A stretch of 64,000 nt of DNA from Confluentibacter sediminis (GTDB taxonomy: Bacteria > Bacteroidota > Bacteroidia > Flavobacteriales > Flavobacteriaceae), in assembly GCF_003258355.1 (NCBI RefSeq), contig NZ_QKPO01000003.1, positions 1 to 64,000 on the forward strand, in the 5' to 3' direction. Under the pieces are notes generated by a model. It searched no databases. It was given only the letters and a program-made list of their open reading frames with translations, and was not told where the DNA came from. Both the position numbers and the translations under genes were made by a program. Every line of letters starts with the position of its first letter. The stretch's first letter is position 1. Positions 17,716 through 27,454 of this stretch are shown one piece after another.

Positions 17716-19776
17716 TTGAAAAATACAATTCAACCTCCAATAGCAAATAAAAAGCCAAAAGAACTTCATATCCATAAGGATATAAGGGTTGATAATTATT
17801 ATTGGCTAAATGACAAAGAAAACCAAGAAGTGTTAGACTACTTAATTGCTGAAAATGAATATACTAAGCAAAGTATGCAACATACCGAAGATTTTCAAAA
17901 AGTATTATTTGAAGAAATGAAAGGTAGAATTAAAGAAGATGATACCACCGTTCCATATAAACTTAATGGTTATTGGTACATAACACGTTATGAAACAGGA
18001 AAAGATTATCCTATTTATGTAAGGAAAAAAGAAACGTTGGATGCCGATGAAGAGCTTTTGTTTGATTGCAATAAAATGGCAGAAGGCTTAGCATATTTCA
18101 ATTTAGGAAGTATTTCCATCAGTCCAGATAATACTTTAGCTAGTTTTTCAACAGATATTTTAGGAAGACGACAATACACGCTTCAAATTAAAAATTTAAT
18201 AACAGGTGAAATTTATTTAGATACCATATTAAATACTACAGGCGGTTCTACGTGGGCAAATGATAGTAAGACATTGTTTTACACCATGAAAGATGACGTT
18301 ACGTTACGGTCCCATAAAATTTTCAAGCATACATTATTCACAGATACAAAAGAAGATATTGAAGTCTTTCATGAAAAAGATGAAACGTACAATACCTTTG
18401 TTTATAAAACCAAGTCTAAGAAGTATATTGTTATAGGGTCGTCAAGCACATTAACTTCAGAATATAGATTTTTGAATGCTGATACGCCAGATGATTCATT
18501 CAAAATATTCCAAAAACGACAAAGAGAATTAGATTATAGTATTGCTCATTATAATGATTGCTTTTATATTATTGCTAATTGCGATGGTGCCACTAATTTT
18601 AAGTTGCTAAAAACCAGTGAAAATTTAACCGAAAAGAAGTATTGGAAAGATGTTATACCTCATAGAGACCATGTTTTAATAGAAGATATTGAAATTTTTA
18701 AAGATTATTTGGTGGTAAATGAACGCGAAAACGGTTTAAATAAATTGCGTATCATGAGCTGGAATAATGAAGAAGACTATTATCTGCCTTTTGAGAGTGA
18801 AACTTACACAGCATATATAGGTAATAACCCAGATTTTGACAGTGATATCCTAAGGTATGGCTTTAATTCGCTGACCTCGCCAAGCGCAGTAGTAGATTAT
18901 AATCTCCAAACGAAGCAAAGCAAGATAATGAAGGAACAAGAGGTGTTGGGAGGAATGTTTAAAAAAGAAAATTATATTTCAAAACGTATTTGGGTGACTG
19001 CCAGAGATGGTGAAAAAATCCCCATGTCTTTAGTATATAAAAACACTACAAAGTTAGATGGCAATAGTCCTTTATTACAGTATGCCTATGGCTCTTATGG
19101 CTCAACCATAGACCCATCCTTTTCAAGTCTCCGTTTAAGTTTATTAGATAGGGGGTTTATATATGCCATTGCTCATGTAAGAGGAGGGGAATATCTTGGT
19201 AGGCAGTGGTATGAAAACGGAAAATTGTTGCATAAAAAAAACACGTTTTATGATTTTATAGATTGTTCCAAATATCTCATTGAACAAAAATATACATCGA
19301 ATAGCCATCTTTATGCGTATGGGGGATCTGCAGGAGGCATGCTTATGGGAGTTATTGTAAATATGAATCCAGAATTATATCATGGGGTTATTGCAGCAGT
19401 TCCATTTGTTGATGTTGTTACAACTATGTTAGATGATAGCATTCCATTAACAACTGGTGAGTATGATGAGTGGGGAAATCCGAATGATATGGAATATTAT
19501 AATTATATGAAATCGTATTCTCCATACGACAACATTATTGAAAGCGAATATCCTAATATGTTAGTTACAACGGGCTTGCATGATTCACAAGTGCAATATT
19601 GGGAACCAGCTAAGTGGGTTGCTAAATTAAGGGATTTAAAAAAAGATTCTAATAAATTATTGTTACATACAGATATGGATGCTGGTCATGGCGGGGCTTC
19701 AGGGCGTTTTGAAAGCTTAAAAGAAGTGGCGATGGAGTATGCTTTTTTATTAGATTTGGAAGGAATTCATTGTTAA
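17716..19776 (+). CDS. ptrB: Oligopeptidase B, S9 family serine peptidase
   Basis: 686 residues from a TTG start at 17716, which lies 33 bp after the -7 box. The N-terminal beta-propeller (about 70-400) is followed by an alpha/beta-hydrolase domain. The catalytic serine is S538 in YGGSAGG; D623 (LHDSQV) and H658 (AGHGGASGR) complete the triad. It cleaves short peptides after basic residues in the cytoplasm or periplasm. No signal peptide is visible. The motif HVRGGEYLGRQWYENGKLL and the C-terminal core identify oligopeptidase B rather than prolyl oligopeptidase. Confidence 0.92.
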   Translation: MKNTIQPPIANKKPKELHIHKDIRVDNYYWLNDKENQEVLDYLIAENEYTKQSMQHTEDFQKVLFEEMKGRIKEDDTTVPYKLNGYWYITRYETGKDYPIYVRKKETLDADEELLFDCNKMAEGLAYFNLGSISISPDNTLASFSTDILGRRQYTLQIKNLITGEIYLDTILNTTGGSTWANDSKTLFYTMKDDVTLRSHKIFKHTLFTDTKEDIEVFHEKDETYNTFVYKTKSKKYIVIGSSSTLTSEYRFLNADTPDDSFKIFQKRQRELDYSIAHYNDCFYIIANCDGATNFKLLKTSENLTEKKYWKDVIPHRDHVLIEDIEIFKDYLVVNERENGLNKLRIMSWNNEEDYYLPFESETYTAYIGNNPDFDSDILRYGFNSLTSPSAVVDYNLQTKQSKIMKEQEVLGGMFKKENYISKRIWVTARDGEKIPMSLVYKNTTKLDGNSPLLQYAYGSYGSTIDPSFSSLRLSLLDRGFIYAIAHVRGGEYLGRQWYENGKLLHKKNTFYDFIDCSKYLIEQKYTSNSHLYAYGGSAGGMLMGVIVNMNPELYHGVIAAVPFVDVVTTMLDDSIPLTTGEYDEWGNPNDMEYYNYMKSYSPYDNIIESEYPNMLVTTGLHDSQVQYWEPAKWVAKLRDLKKDSNKLLLHTDMDAGHGGASGRFESLKEVAMEYAFLLDLEGIHC

Positions 19777-19798
19777 TAAAAAAAAATGTTTATTTTTG
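19770..19798 (+). promoter_or_regulatory. Promoter of the cysteate synthase-like gene
   Basis: -7 box TATTTTTG (19791-19798) with a TTG at 19770-19772, spacing 18 bp. The start codon is 60 bp downstream. It lies only 15 bp after the ptrB stop. Confidence 0.5.
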
Positions 19799-19857
19799 TT
19801 AGGTTTTAGGTCTCAATTATTTTTAGTAATATTGACTTAGCTGATTAAATAGCATTT

Positions 19858-20898
19858 ATGAAACACAGAAATCAGGTTTTTGATAATGTATTAGATTTAG
19901 TAGGTAAAACACCACTTATTAGAATCAATAAATTAACATCCAAATTTAAAGGTAGCTTTTATGCAAAAGTAGAATCTTTTAATCCAGGACATTCATCAAA
20001 AGACAGAATAGCTCTTTACATTATTGAACAGGCTGAAAAGCAAGGTATATTAAAACCAGGAGACACAATTATAGAAACGACCTCTGGCAATACAGGTTTT
20101 AGTATTGCTATGGTGAGTATTATAAAAGGTTATGATTGTGTTCTGGCTGTTAGTTCAAAATCATCCACAGATAAAATAGACATGTTAAAAACCATGGGCG
20201 CAAAAGTTTATGTGTGTCCTGCTCATGTCAGTGCCAACGATCCAAGATCTTATTATCAAGTAGCAAAGCACCTTCACGAAGAAATTAAAGGATCGGTTTA
20301 TATAAACCAATATTTTAACGAACTTAATATTGATGCACATTATAAATCTACAGGACCAGAAATTTGGAAACAGACTGAAGGTAAAATAACGTATTTAATT
20401 GCTTGTAGCGGAACGGGGGGAACCATTTCAGGAACAGCAAAATATTTAAAAGAGCAAAATCCGAACATTAAAGTTATAGGCGTTGATGCTTATGGTTCGG
20501 TAATTAAAAAATATCATGAGACTAGAGAGTTTGATGAGGAAGAAATTTATCCTTATCGAATTGAAGGGCTTGGTAAAAATTTAATTCCTACGGCTACAGA
20601 TTTTGATGTTATAGATGAATTTATAAAAGTAACTGATGAAGAAAGTGCTCATACAGCAAGAGAAATAGCCAAAACAGAAGGCTTATTTGTTGGGTATACA
20701 TCTGGTGCAGCTATGCAGGCTATTAAGCAACTAGCTGAAGAAAAAAGATTTAAGAAGGACGACTATGTGGTTGTTATCTTCCCAGACCATGGTTCTCGTT
20801 ACATGAGTAAAATTTATAGCGATAAATGGATGAGTGAACAAGGCTTTTTTGATAGTGTCAATGCCGAGTCTGCCCAAACAATTCAGTATATAAAATAG
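19858..20898 (+). CDS. PLP-dependent cysteine synthase/cystathionine beta-synthase family enzyme, probable cysteate synthase
   Basis: 346 residues, fold-type II PLP enzyme without CBS domains. The PLP lysine is K48 in HSSKDRIA, the substrate loop TTSGNTGF follows, and the phosphate-binding glycine loop is SGTGGTISG. The lysine motif differs from the SGSVKDR of ordinary cysteine synthases. The next gene in the same direction encodes an acyl-CoA:amino-acid acyltransferase of the serine palmitoyltransferase type. In Bacteroidota a pair of this kind makes cysteate (from phosphoserine and sulfite) and condenses it with acyl-CoA to give the capnine backbone of sulfonolipids. I infer that role here; plain cysteine or cystathionine synthesis remains possible. 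Confidence 0.7.
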   Translation: MKHRNQVFDNVLDLVGKTPLIRINKLTSKFKGSFYAKVESFNPGHSSKDRIALYIIEQAEKQGILKPGDTIIETTSGNTGFSIAMVSIIKGYDCVLAVSSKSSTDKIDMLKTMGAKVYVCPAHVSANDPRSYYQVAKHLHEEIKGSVYINQYFNELNIDAHYKSTGPEIWKQTEGKITYLIACSGTGGTISGTAKYLKEQNPNIKVIGVDAYGSVIKKYHETREFDEEEIYPYRIEGLGKNLIPTATDFDVIDEFIKVTDEESAHTAREIAKTEGLFVGYTSGAAMQAIKQLAEEKRFKKDDYVVVIFPDHGSRYMSKIYSDKWMSEQGFFDSVNAESAQTIQYIK

Positions 20899-20917
20899 TA
20901 CAAAAACAATATGTTTT

Positions 20918-20958
20918 AAAGAGATAGTTTTGTTGTAATCACAAAAAGCTATCTCTTT
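20918..20958 (+). terminator. Terminator between the two PLP-enzyme genes
   Basis: AAAGAGATAG (20918-20927) pairs with CTATCTCTTT (20949-20958), extended inward by TTTTGT/ACAAAA, and is followed by a T-run. The two genes therefore have separate transcripts. Confidence 0.8.
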
Positions 20959-21013
20959 TTTTATTTCATCAATAATTGAATGGTAAAAATTATGTACAAA
21001 CAATATAAATATT

Positions 21014-21021
21014 TAATTTTG
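21014..21021 (+). promoter_or_regulatory. -7 box of the acyltransferase gene, long leader
   Basis: TAATTTTG is an exact match. The start codon is 100 bp downstream, leaving a leader of about 93 nt that is much less AT-rich at its 5' end (about 21021-21075) than other intergenic DNA here. I could not recognise a known riboswitch in it. Confidence 0.55.
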
Positions 21022-21121
21022 CAAGGACTAACTACGGACCATAGGCTTCCCTAAAAGCAAGCGTAATATATCCCTAATAGTTTCTCATGTCAAACATTAA
21101 TTGCAATAAGATTTATAATAG

Positions 21122-22381
21122 ATGAAAGATTTATTTGAAAAAATTTATAGAGATAAAGGGCCTTTAGGTAAATGGGCGTCACAAGCAGAAGGTTATTTTG
21201 TGTTTCCAAAGTTGGAAGGTCAAATTTCTAACCGAATGAAGTTTCAAGGAAAAGACGTTATCACTTGGAGTATTAATGACTATTTAGGCTTGGCAAATCA
21301 TCCAGAAGTTAGAAAAGTTGATGCTCAGGCGGGAATTGATTATGGTTCTGCATATCCCATGGGGGCAAGAATGATGTCGGGTCATACAGATCTTCATGAA
21401 GTTTTACAAAATGAACTTGCTGAGTTTGTTAATAAAGAAGCCGCTTATTTATTGAATTTTGGTTATCAAGGCATGGTTTCTACCATAGATGCGTTGGTTT
21501 CAAAAGATGATATTATTGTGTATGATGTAGATGCTCATGCTTGTATTATTGATGGTGTGCGTTTGCATATGGGAAAACGTTTTACATACAAACATAACGA
21601 TATAGAAAGTTTAGAAAAAAACTTAGATAGAGCTACTAAAATGGCTGAACAAACTGGAGGTGGGATTTTAGTAATTTCTGAGGGTGTTTTTGGAATGCGT
21701 GGTGAACAAGGAAGACTAAAAGAAATAGCCGCTTTAAAGAAAAAATACAATTTTAGGTTTTTAGTTGATGATGCACATGGTTTTGGTACGCAAGGTGAAA
21801 CAGGAGCTGGAACAGGTGAGGAACAAGGTGTTCAAGATGATATAGATGTCTATTTTGCAACGTTTGCTAAATCTATGGCAGGAACAGGAGCTTTTATTGC
21901 TGCTGATAAAGAAATTATAGATTATTTAAAATATAATCTACGTTCTCAAATGTTTGCAAAATCATTGCAAATGCAATTGGTCGTTGGTGCTAGAAAGCGT
22001 TTAGAAATGCTTAAAACCATGCCGGAATTAAAAAACAAACTTTGGGAAAACACCAATGCTTTACAAAACGGACTTAAAGAGCGCGGTTTTGATATAGGAA
22101 CCACTCAAAGTTGCGTAACTCCTGTTTATTTAAAAGGAAGTATTCCTGAAGCCATGGCTTTGGTAAAAGATTTAAGGGAAAATTTTGGTATTTTCTGTTC
22201 TATAGTAGTGTATCCAGTAATTCCTAAAGGATTAATATTGTTACGTTTAATACCAACTGCTACGCACACGTTAGAGGATGTAAAAATCACATTGGATGCT
22301 TTTGAAGCTATTAGAGCTAGACTTGAAAATGGTACTTACCAACGTTTATCTGCTGCGGTAATGGCCGCTATGGGTGAATAA
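21122..22381 (+). CDS. Alpha-oxoamine synthase family acyltransferase, probable cysteate acyltransferase (or serine palmitoyltransferase)
   Basis: 419 residues, fold-type I PLP enzyme. The PLP lysine is K250 in FATFAKSMAG; DDAHGFG (216-222) holds the cofactor-contacting Asp and His; H139 in DAHAC stacks on the ring; and RLIPTATHT near the C-terminus is a family signature. The enzyme would condense an amino acid with an acyl-CoA with loss of CO2. Its neighbour, a cysteate synthase-like enzyme, favours cysteate as substrate, giving sulfonolipids linked to gliding in Flavobacterium. Serine palmitoyltransferase, 2-amino-3-ketobutyrate ligase and AONS are alternatives; no kbl or biotin genes are nearby. 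Confidence 0.72.
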   Translation: MKDLFEKIYRDKGPLGKWASQAEGYFVFPKLEGQISNRMKFQGKDVITWSINDYLGLANHPEVRKVDAQAGIDYGSAYPMGARMMSGHTDLHEVLQNELAEFVNKEAAYLLNFGYQGMVSTIDALVSKDDIIVYDVDAHACIIDGVRLHMGKRFTYKHNDIESLEKNLDRATKMAEQTGGGILVISEGVFGMRGEQGRLKEIAALKKKYNFRFLVDDAHGFGTQGETGAGTGEEQGVQDDIDVYFATFAKSMAGTGAFIAADKEIIDYLKYNLRSQMFAKSLQMQLVVGARKRLEMLKTMPELKNKLWENTNALQNGLKERGFDIGTTQSCVTPVYLKGSIPEAMALVKDLRENFGIFCSIVVYPVIPKGLILLRLIPTATHTLEDVKITLDAFEAIRARLENGTYQRLSAAVMAAMGE

Positions 22382-22401
22382 ATAATCATATTAGTGTAAA
22401 A

Positions 22402-22433
22402 AAAAAAGAGCCGCAGAATAGCGGCTCTTTTTT
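22402..22433. terminator. Bidirectional terminator
   Basis: AAAAAAGAGCCGC (22402-22414) and GCGGCTCTTTTTT (22421-22433) pair perfectly with a 6-base loop. It separates the plus-strand acyltransferase gene from the convergent GNAT gene, whose stop codon region it touches. Confidence 0.92.
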
Positions 22434-23547
22434 ATAACTCTTTTCTAAATGTTTTTCGTCTTTTATAGACTTCAGGATCAAAATGTTTCCAAATTTGGTG
22501 AATCGCATAATTATCTTCTAATTCTGGAGTTCTAAAACAAGTTTCTATACCTTTTTCTTTAAACGTGTTGTAATACTCATTGAAAATAACTGCATGAACG
22601 CCCTTGTTTTGATAATCGGGATGGATACCTATCAAATAAAAGATAACATCTTTACTGTGTTTTTTTGCATGTAAAATATGCCGGAATCCGAAAGGAAATA
22701 GTTTTCCTTTCATTTTCTGTAAAGCTTTTGCAAATGCGGGCATGACAATGGCAAAACCAATCAGTTTATCATCTTTGTCAACTACAAATTTGATGTATTC
22801 TGGATTTACAAAACTTATAAATTTTTTCTTGAAATATTGTTTTTGAATATCTGTTATGGCAACAAATGATGATAATGAAGCATAACTTTCATTGAATAAA
22901 TCGAACATTTTATCTGCGTAAGGCATGACTTCTTCGGTCTTTGTAAACTTTAAAGCTTTAAGTTGATAACGCTTTTTTATAAGTTCTTGGGCTTTTAAGA
23001 AGGACTCAGGTTTTACATTTTTAAAAGGAAATCTACTTTCAGAATATGATTTTTCTATGTCGTAGTTAGCTGCTTCATAATGCTTAACATAATAAGGATG
23101 ATTGTACCATGTAACCATAGGCGCAATAGAATCAAATCCTTCAGTCATCACACCTACTTTATCCAAATTGGAAAATCCTACTGGACCTTCAGCAAATTCT
23201 AAATTATGATTCTTCCCAATGGCTTCTATTTTATTAAAAAGTGCTTGAGAGACTTCTAAATCATCAATAAAATCAAACCATCCAAATCTCATCTTTCTAG
23301 TTTGATTTTTGACCTCTAACCAATTAATAATGCATGCAACTCTACCAACGATTTCATTATTTCGATAAGCTAAAAATAAGGTAGCTTCGGCATCATTAAA
23401 TACAGGATTATCTTTTTTACTGAATGTTTTTAGTTCTTCACTAACAATAGGAGGTACCCAATACTTTGAATTTTTATATAATTTAAACGGAAACTTTACA
23501 AAGGCTTTTAAGTCTTTGTTGGTTTTTACTTCTTTTAATGTTAGCAT
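22432..23547 (-). CDS. GNAT-fold acyltransferase-like protein conserved in Bacteroidota
   Basis: 371 residues. An N-terminal GNAT-like part (VKFPFKLYKNSKYWVPPI, then FLAYRNNEIVGRVACIIN) and a second, C-terminal GNAT-like part with the acyl-CoA-loop-like stretch IGIHPDYQNKGVHAVIF. It lacks a signal peptide and membrane spans. It lies convergent to the acyltransferase gene of sulfonolipid/sphingolipid type. Because the bacterial ceramide synthase of Caulobacter is a GNAT-type protein, this is a candidate N-acyltransferase for the same lipid; that link is inference from position only. It is co-transcribed with the outer-membrane protein gene upstream (20 bp gap). Confidence 0.7.
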   Translation of the reverse strand: MLTLKEVKTNKDLKAFVKFPFKLYKNSKYWVPPIVSEELKTFSKKDNPVFNDAEATLFLAYRNNEIVGRVACIINWLEVKNQTRKMRFGWFDFIDDLEVSQALFNKIEAIGKNHNLEFAEGPVGFSNLDKVGVMTEGFDSIAPMVTWYNHPYYVKHYEAANYDIEKSYSESRFPFKNVKPESFLKAQELIKKRYQLKALKFTKTEEVMPYADKMFDLFNESYASLSSFVAITDIQKQYFKKKFISFVNPEYIKFVVDKDDKLIGFAIVMPAFAKALQKMKGKLFPFGFRHILHAKKHSKDVIFYLIGIHPDYQNKGVHAVIFNEYYNTFKEKGIETCFRTPELEDNYAIHQIWKHFDPEVYKRRKTFRKEL

Positions 23548-23567
23548 ATATGTATTGATAAAGAGTC

Positions 23568-24572
23568 TTAATTGAAATCTACAGCCTCTCTTTTAGGTTT
23601 TTTAATATCTTGGTCGTCGTTTTTGTCAGATTTAGTTCTTCTGGATTTTCGATTGCCTTCTTCCATAACTGACATTCCATTATCTTCACTTTTTATTTCT
23701 TTATCCTTATGGAAATCCAATCGGTAAGACATTCCAAAATTAACACTGAAAACTGAAGGTGTGTCTTTTGTATTGAAAGTTACAGCAGTATCCAGTTGGA
23801 AATCTTTATTCCATAAGTAAGCACCACCAAATCTAAAAAGATTATCGGCATAAAAATCACTTTTAATACCTTGGGTTTCTCCAAAAACAACCCATTTCGG
23901 ATTAAATGAATGCGTAAGCGTTAATATATATGAAAAGTCAGATTGGTCAGTTCCAATTCTGTCTTTGATCAAGTTCATCACAAACACCCAGCCACCCGAA
24001 AAATTATTTTGGGTAACTAGCATGGCTTTTGGACTAAAACCTTCAATTCCTGGTGCTACATAAAGATTGTTTTTAGTATCATAATTAGCTCCTAAATATA
24101 GAGATACAGCAGGTATTAGATACTTCCATTTAAAGCGATGGTTTGCTTTCCAGCTATACAAGTTTGGTTTGTCATCTTCTGCATTTTTATAAGGATCGAA
24201 AACCAAATATTTAGCACCCATGGCTAACGTTTTAAAATTAGCCCTATCTTCATCAAATGGAATGTTGGAAAAATACGTTTTTGTGTCATTTTGATACGTC
24301 CCTTCAATATTTAATTCAAGTTGTTCCCAAAGGAGGCCATATCGTGCTGCGAAATCAACTCCAAAACCAGAAACTTCCGTTTTTAAAGCTGGTGTGCGTT
24401 TTTCTTTAATGATATATGGGCCAACCTCAAACTGAATAACATTCACCCCCACAGAAAAGGCACTTCTGGATATGCCAGGTCTGTTAGAGTTAATCACATC
24501 CGTATATTGGGCGAATGTTTTGCTTGAAATTAAAATTAAGGTTAAAATGAAAGTAGATTTGATTTGGTTCAT
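23568..24572 (-). CDS. Outer-membrane channel-like protein (Phenol_MetA_deg-type 'transporter')
   Basis: 334 residues. Signal peptide 1-21 (SSKTFA before Q22), then a beta-rich region with alternating aromatic/hydrophobic strands of about 10 residues, starting with the family-like segment TDVINSNRPGISRSAFSVG. The C-terminal ~35 residues are a charged, basic tail (NRKSRRTKSDKNDDQDIKKPK) after the last strand, probably periplasmic or surface-exposed. It is the first gene of an operon with the GNAT-fold protein. The transported molecule is unknown. Confidence 0.7.
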   Translation of the reverse strand: MNQIKSTFILTLILISSKTFAQYTDVINSNRPGISRSAFSVGVNVIQFEVGPYIIKEKRTPALKTEVSGFGVDFAARYGLLWEQLELNIEGTYQNDTKTYFSNIPFDEDRANFKTLAMGAKYLVFDPYKNAEDDKPNLYSWKANHRFKWKYLIPAVSLYLGANYDTKNNLYVAPGIEGFSPKAMLVTQNNFSGGWVFVMNLIKDRIGTDQSDFSYILTLTHSFNPKWVVFGETQGIKSDFYADNLFRFGGAYLWNKDFQLDTAVTFNTKDTPSVFSVNFGMSYRLDFHKDKEIKSEDNGMSVMEEGNRKSRRTKSDKNDDQDIKKPKREAVDFN

Positions 24573-24706
24573 AACTAAGATTTTAGATAATTTCTAAATA
24601 TAATTTCATCGTGCATATTTGTAAAATAATATCTAAATGGGATTCAAATATAGATATTTTATACTTTTTTTAAGTCTTTTCAACGTTTTTTAAATGATTA
24701 GAATTG

Positions 24707-24714
24707 TATTTTTG
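24707..24714 (+). promoter_or_regulatory. -7 box that fixes the start of the DUF4834 gene
   Basis: TATTTTTG lies between the ATG at 24694 and the ATG at 24730. Transcription should start near 24721, so only the second ATG can be used. Confidence 0.6.
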
Positions 24715-24729
24715 CAAAAAATATTTTTT

Positions 24730-25011
24730 ATGCTACAACAAGCATCTGCAACTGGGTTAATAAGAACCATACTAATTATATTGGTAATTTACTATGTAGT
24801 AAAAGTAATGTCAAGAATATTTGCGCCAATACTCATAAAATATGTAGCAAAAAAAGCTTCTGAACGTTTTGGTGGTCAGTTTGGCGATTTTCAAAAATCT
24901 CAGCAAGAAGCTGCGAAAAAAGAGGGTGAAGTAACCATAGATAAAATGCCAAATACTAAAACTTCGAATAAAGACGTTGGTGAATATGTGGATTACGAAG
25001 AAATTGACTAA
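24730..25011 (+). CDS. DUF4834-family membrane protein
   Basis: 93 residues from the ATG at 24730 (MLQQASATGLIRTILIILVI). One membrane helix (about 9-28), then a basic amphipathic part (KYVAKKASERF), and an acidic tail ending DVGEYVDYEEID. This layout matches the small DUF4834 proteins of Flavobacteriia, of unknown function. It is followed at 28 bp by the YfhO-type gene, so both are probably one transcript. Confidence 0.85.
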   Translation: MLQQASATGLIRTILIILVIYYVVKVMSRIFAPILIKYVAKKASERFGGQFGDFQKSQQEAAKKEGEVTIDKMPNTKTSNKDVGEYVDYEEID

Positions 25012-25039
25012 TTTTCACAATCATTTTTAATCTGTATTC

Positions 25040-27448
25040 ATGCCATTTTCAATAAAAAATACTCTTCCCCATTTATTAGTTATCCTTGGCTTCATTGTGA
25101 TGTCATTAGCCTATTTTAGTCCAGTTCTATCAGGAAAACAAATTTTTCAAAGTGATATCATGCAATACATAGGCATGAGTAAACAGCAAAATGATTTTAG
25201 AGAGGCAACGGGCGAAGAAACCTATTGGACCAACAGTGCCTTTGCAGGTATGCCAACCTATCAATTAGGTGCTAGATATCCTCATAATTATATTAAAAGT
25301 TTAGATTCTGCACTTCGTTTTTTACCAAGACCCGCAGATTATCTTTTTTTATACTTTCTAGGTTTTTACATCTTGATGTTAGTTTTAAAGGTAGATTATA
25401 AACTCGCCATACTTGGCTCTTTGGCATTCGGGTTTTCAACATATTTAATAATTATTTTAGGGGTTGGTCATAATAGTAAAGCGCATGCCATTGCTTATAT
25501 GCCATTGGTTTTAAGTGGCATTATACTCACATTTCAAAAAAGATACATAGCTGGTTTTTTACTAACAACCATAGCCTTGGGCTTGGAAATAGTAGCTAAC
25601 CATTTCCAAATGACTTATTATTTGATGTTTTTGGTCATTATTTTAGGAGTTGCCTATTTGGTGGATGCCTATAAAAAGAAAATTCTTCCTCATTATTTTA
25701 AATCTATTGGAATATTGGTAGGTGCTGTTATTTTAGCAGTAGCTTTAAATGCCACGAATATTTTAGCCACACAAGAATATGTAAAAGAAAGCACACGTGG
25801 TAAAAGTGAACTTACTATAAATCCTGATGGGTCGCCAAAAGTAGTCACATCAGGTTTAGATAAGGATTATATTACCCAGTTTAGTTACGGTATTTTAGAA
25901 ACTTTCAATCTCTATATCCCAAGGTTTATGGGTGGTGGAAATGGTGAAGATGTTGGTCAAGATTCAGCTACCTATGAAGCTTTTAGAAAATTAGGCGCTA
26001 CAACTAGTCAAGCAGTAGAAGAATCAAAACGGGCGCCTATGTATTGGGGAGAACAACCCATTGTAGAAGCGCCTGCGTATATTGGCGCCGTTGTTTTGTT
26101 TTTATTTGTGTTTGCCTTGTTTTTAGTAAAAGGACGATTGAAATGGTGGCTTGTTGGAGGAACTATATTGTCCTTATTATTGTCTTATGGGAAGAATTTA
26201 GGATTTTTAACAGACTTTTTCATTGATTATGTGCCACTTTACAATAAATTCAGAGCTGTTAGCTCTATTCAAGTTATTTTAGAATTATGTATTCCTATAC
26301 TGGCTATTTTCGGATTGGTTAAATTATTTAATGATTTTGATAAGAAAGAAGAAAAACTAAAAGCATTAAAATATTCAGCCATCATCACGGGTGGCTTAGC
26401 TATACTTTTTTTAGTATTTAAATCCTCTTTTGATTTTGTAGGTGTTAATGATGGGGTATATCGTCAGAATTACGGACAAGAATTTCTTGATGCTATTAAA
26501 TCAGACAGAAAGTCTATTTTCACTGCAGATACTATAAGAACACTAGTTTTAGTCATACTTTCAGCGGGAGCTATTTATTTATTTTTAAAAGATAAACTTA
26601 AACAACAGTGGGTTATTGTTGTTTTTGGTTCTCTTATTTTATTTGATTTAGTTGTGGTTGATAAACGTTACGTGAATAATGATGATTTTGTATCTGCGAT
26701 TAAAGTAAATAAGCCATTTGTGGCAGATGAAGTTGATAACCATATTTTAAAAGACACAACCTATTATAGGGTGTTTGATCTAGTGAATGGGCCATCAAAA
26801 GCATCATATTTTCACAATTCACTAAACGGATATAATGCAGCAGAATTGAAACGTTACAGTGAGGTGTTTGACTTTTATGTTTCTAAAAACAACATTAATG
26901 TGCTTAATATGCTTAATACTAAATATATTATTGCACAAGATGAAAAAGGAAATATATTTCCTTATACAAATACAGATGCCAATGGTAATGCTTGGTTTAT
27001 TAAAAACTTTAAAATTGTAGATTCTGCAAATGAAGAAATAAAAGCACTTGATAGTTTGGACAATAAAAATATAGCTGTTTTAAATAAAAATGATTTTAAG
27101 GTAGCAACTACCAGTTTTAAAGTAGATTCCACAGCGTCTATTAAATTATTAAAACATAAGCCTAACTATTTAAAATATCAATCTAAAAATTCAAGAAAAG
27201 GCTTTGCAGTTTTTTCTGAGGTGTATTATCCAAAAGGATGGAAAACATTTATTGATGGAAAGGAAACAACCCATATTCGATTGGATTATGTTTTACGAGG
27301 CATGGAAATTCCAGCAGGAGATCATGTTATTGAATTTAAGTTTGAACCAGGTGTTATTAAAACAGGAAGCAGCATTGCTTTAGCAAGTTCTATATTAGTT
27401 GGGCTATTACTATTGGGAGGTTTGTTTTACGAATTCAGAAAAAAATAA
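25040..27448 (+). CDS. YfhO-family multi-span membrane protein
   Basis: 802 residues with about 12-14 predicted membrane helices in the first 530 residues, a periplasmic/extracytoplasmic C-terminal domain (about 560-770) and a last helix near 775-798. The DIMQYIGMSKQQNDFREATG segment after the first helix and the FSEVYYPKGWKTFIDG segment near the end are typical of YfhO proteins, which resemble C-type glycosyltransferases that use lipid-linked sugars. It precedes a glycosyltransferase gene, consistent with decoration of a surface polymer or protein. Confidence 0.88.
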   Translation: MPFSIKNTLPHLLVILGFIVMSLAYFSPVLSGKQIFQSDIMQYIGMSKQQNDFREATGEETYWTNSAFAGMPTYQLGARYPHNYIKSLDSALRFLPRPADYLFLYFLGFYILMLVLKVDYKLAILGSLAFGFSTYLIIILGVGHNSKAHAIAYMPLVLSGIILTFQKRYIAGFLLTTIALGLEIVANHFQMTYYLMFLVIILGVAYLVDAYKKKILPHYFKSIGILVGAVILAVALNATNILATQEYVKESTRGKSELTINPDGSPKVVTSGLDKDYITQFSYGILETFNLYIPRFMGGGNGEDVGQDSATYEAFRKLGATTSQAVEESKRAPMYWGEQPIVEAPAYIGAVVLFLFVFALFLVKGRLKWWLVGGTILSLLLSYGKNLGFLTDFFIDYVPLYNKFRAVSSIQVILELCIPILAIFGLVKLFNDFDKKEEKLKALKYSAIITGGLAILFLVFKSSFDFVGVNDGVYRQNYGQEFLDAIKSDRKSIFTADTIRTLVLVILSAGAIYLFLKDKLKQQWVIVVFGSLILFDLVVVDKRYVNNDDFVSAIKVNKPFVADEVDNHILKDTTYYRVFDLVNGPSKASYFHNSLNGYNAAELKRYSEVFDFYVSKNNINVLNMLNTKYIIAQDEKGNIFPYTNTDANGNAWFIKNFKIVDSANEEIKALDSLDNKNIAVLNKNDFKVATTSFKVDSTASIKLLKHKPNYLKYQSKNSRKGFAVFSEVYYPKGWKTFIDGKETTHIRLDYVLRGMEIPAGDHVIEFKFEPGVIKTGSSIALASSILVGLLLLGGLFYEFRKK

Positions 27449-27454
27449 GTTTTT

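Noticed and set aside
20731-21003. 90-codon minus frame between the two PLP-enzyme genes
   Set aside because: Mostly antisense to the cysteate synthase-like gene and its terminator; no motif.
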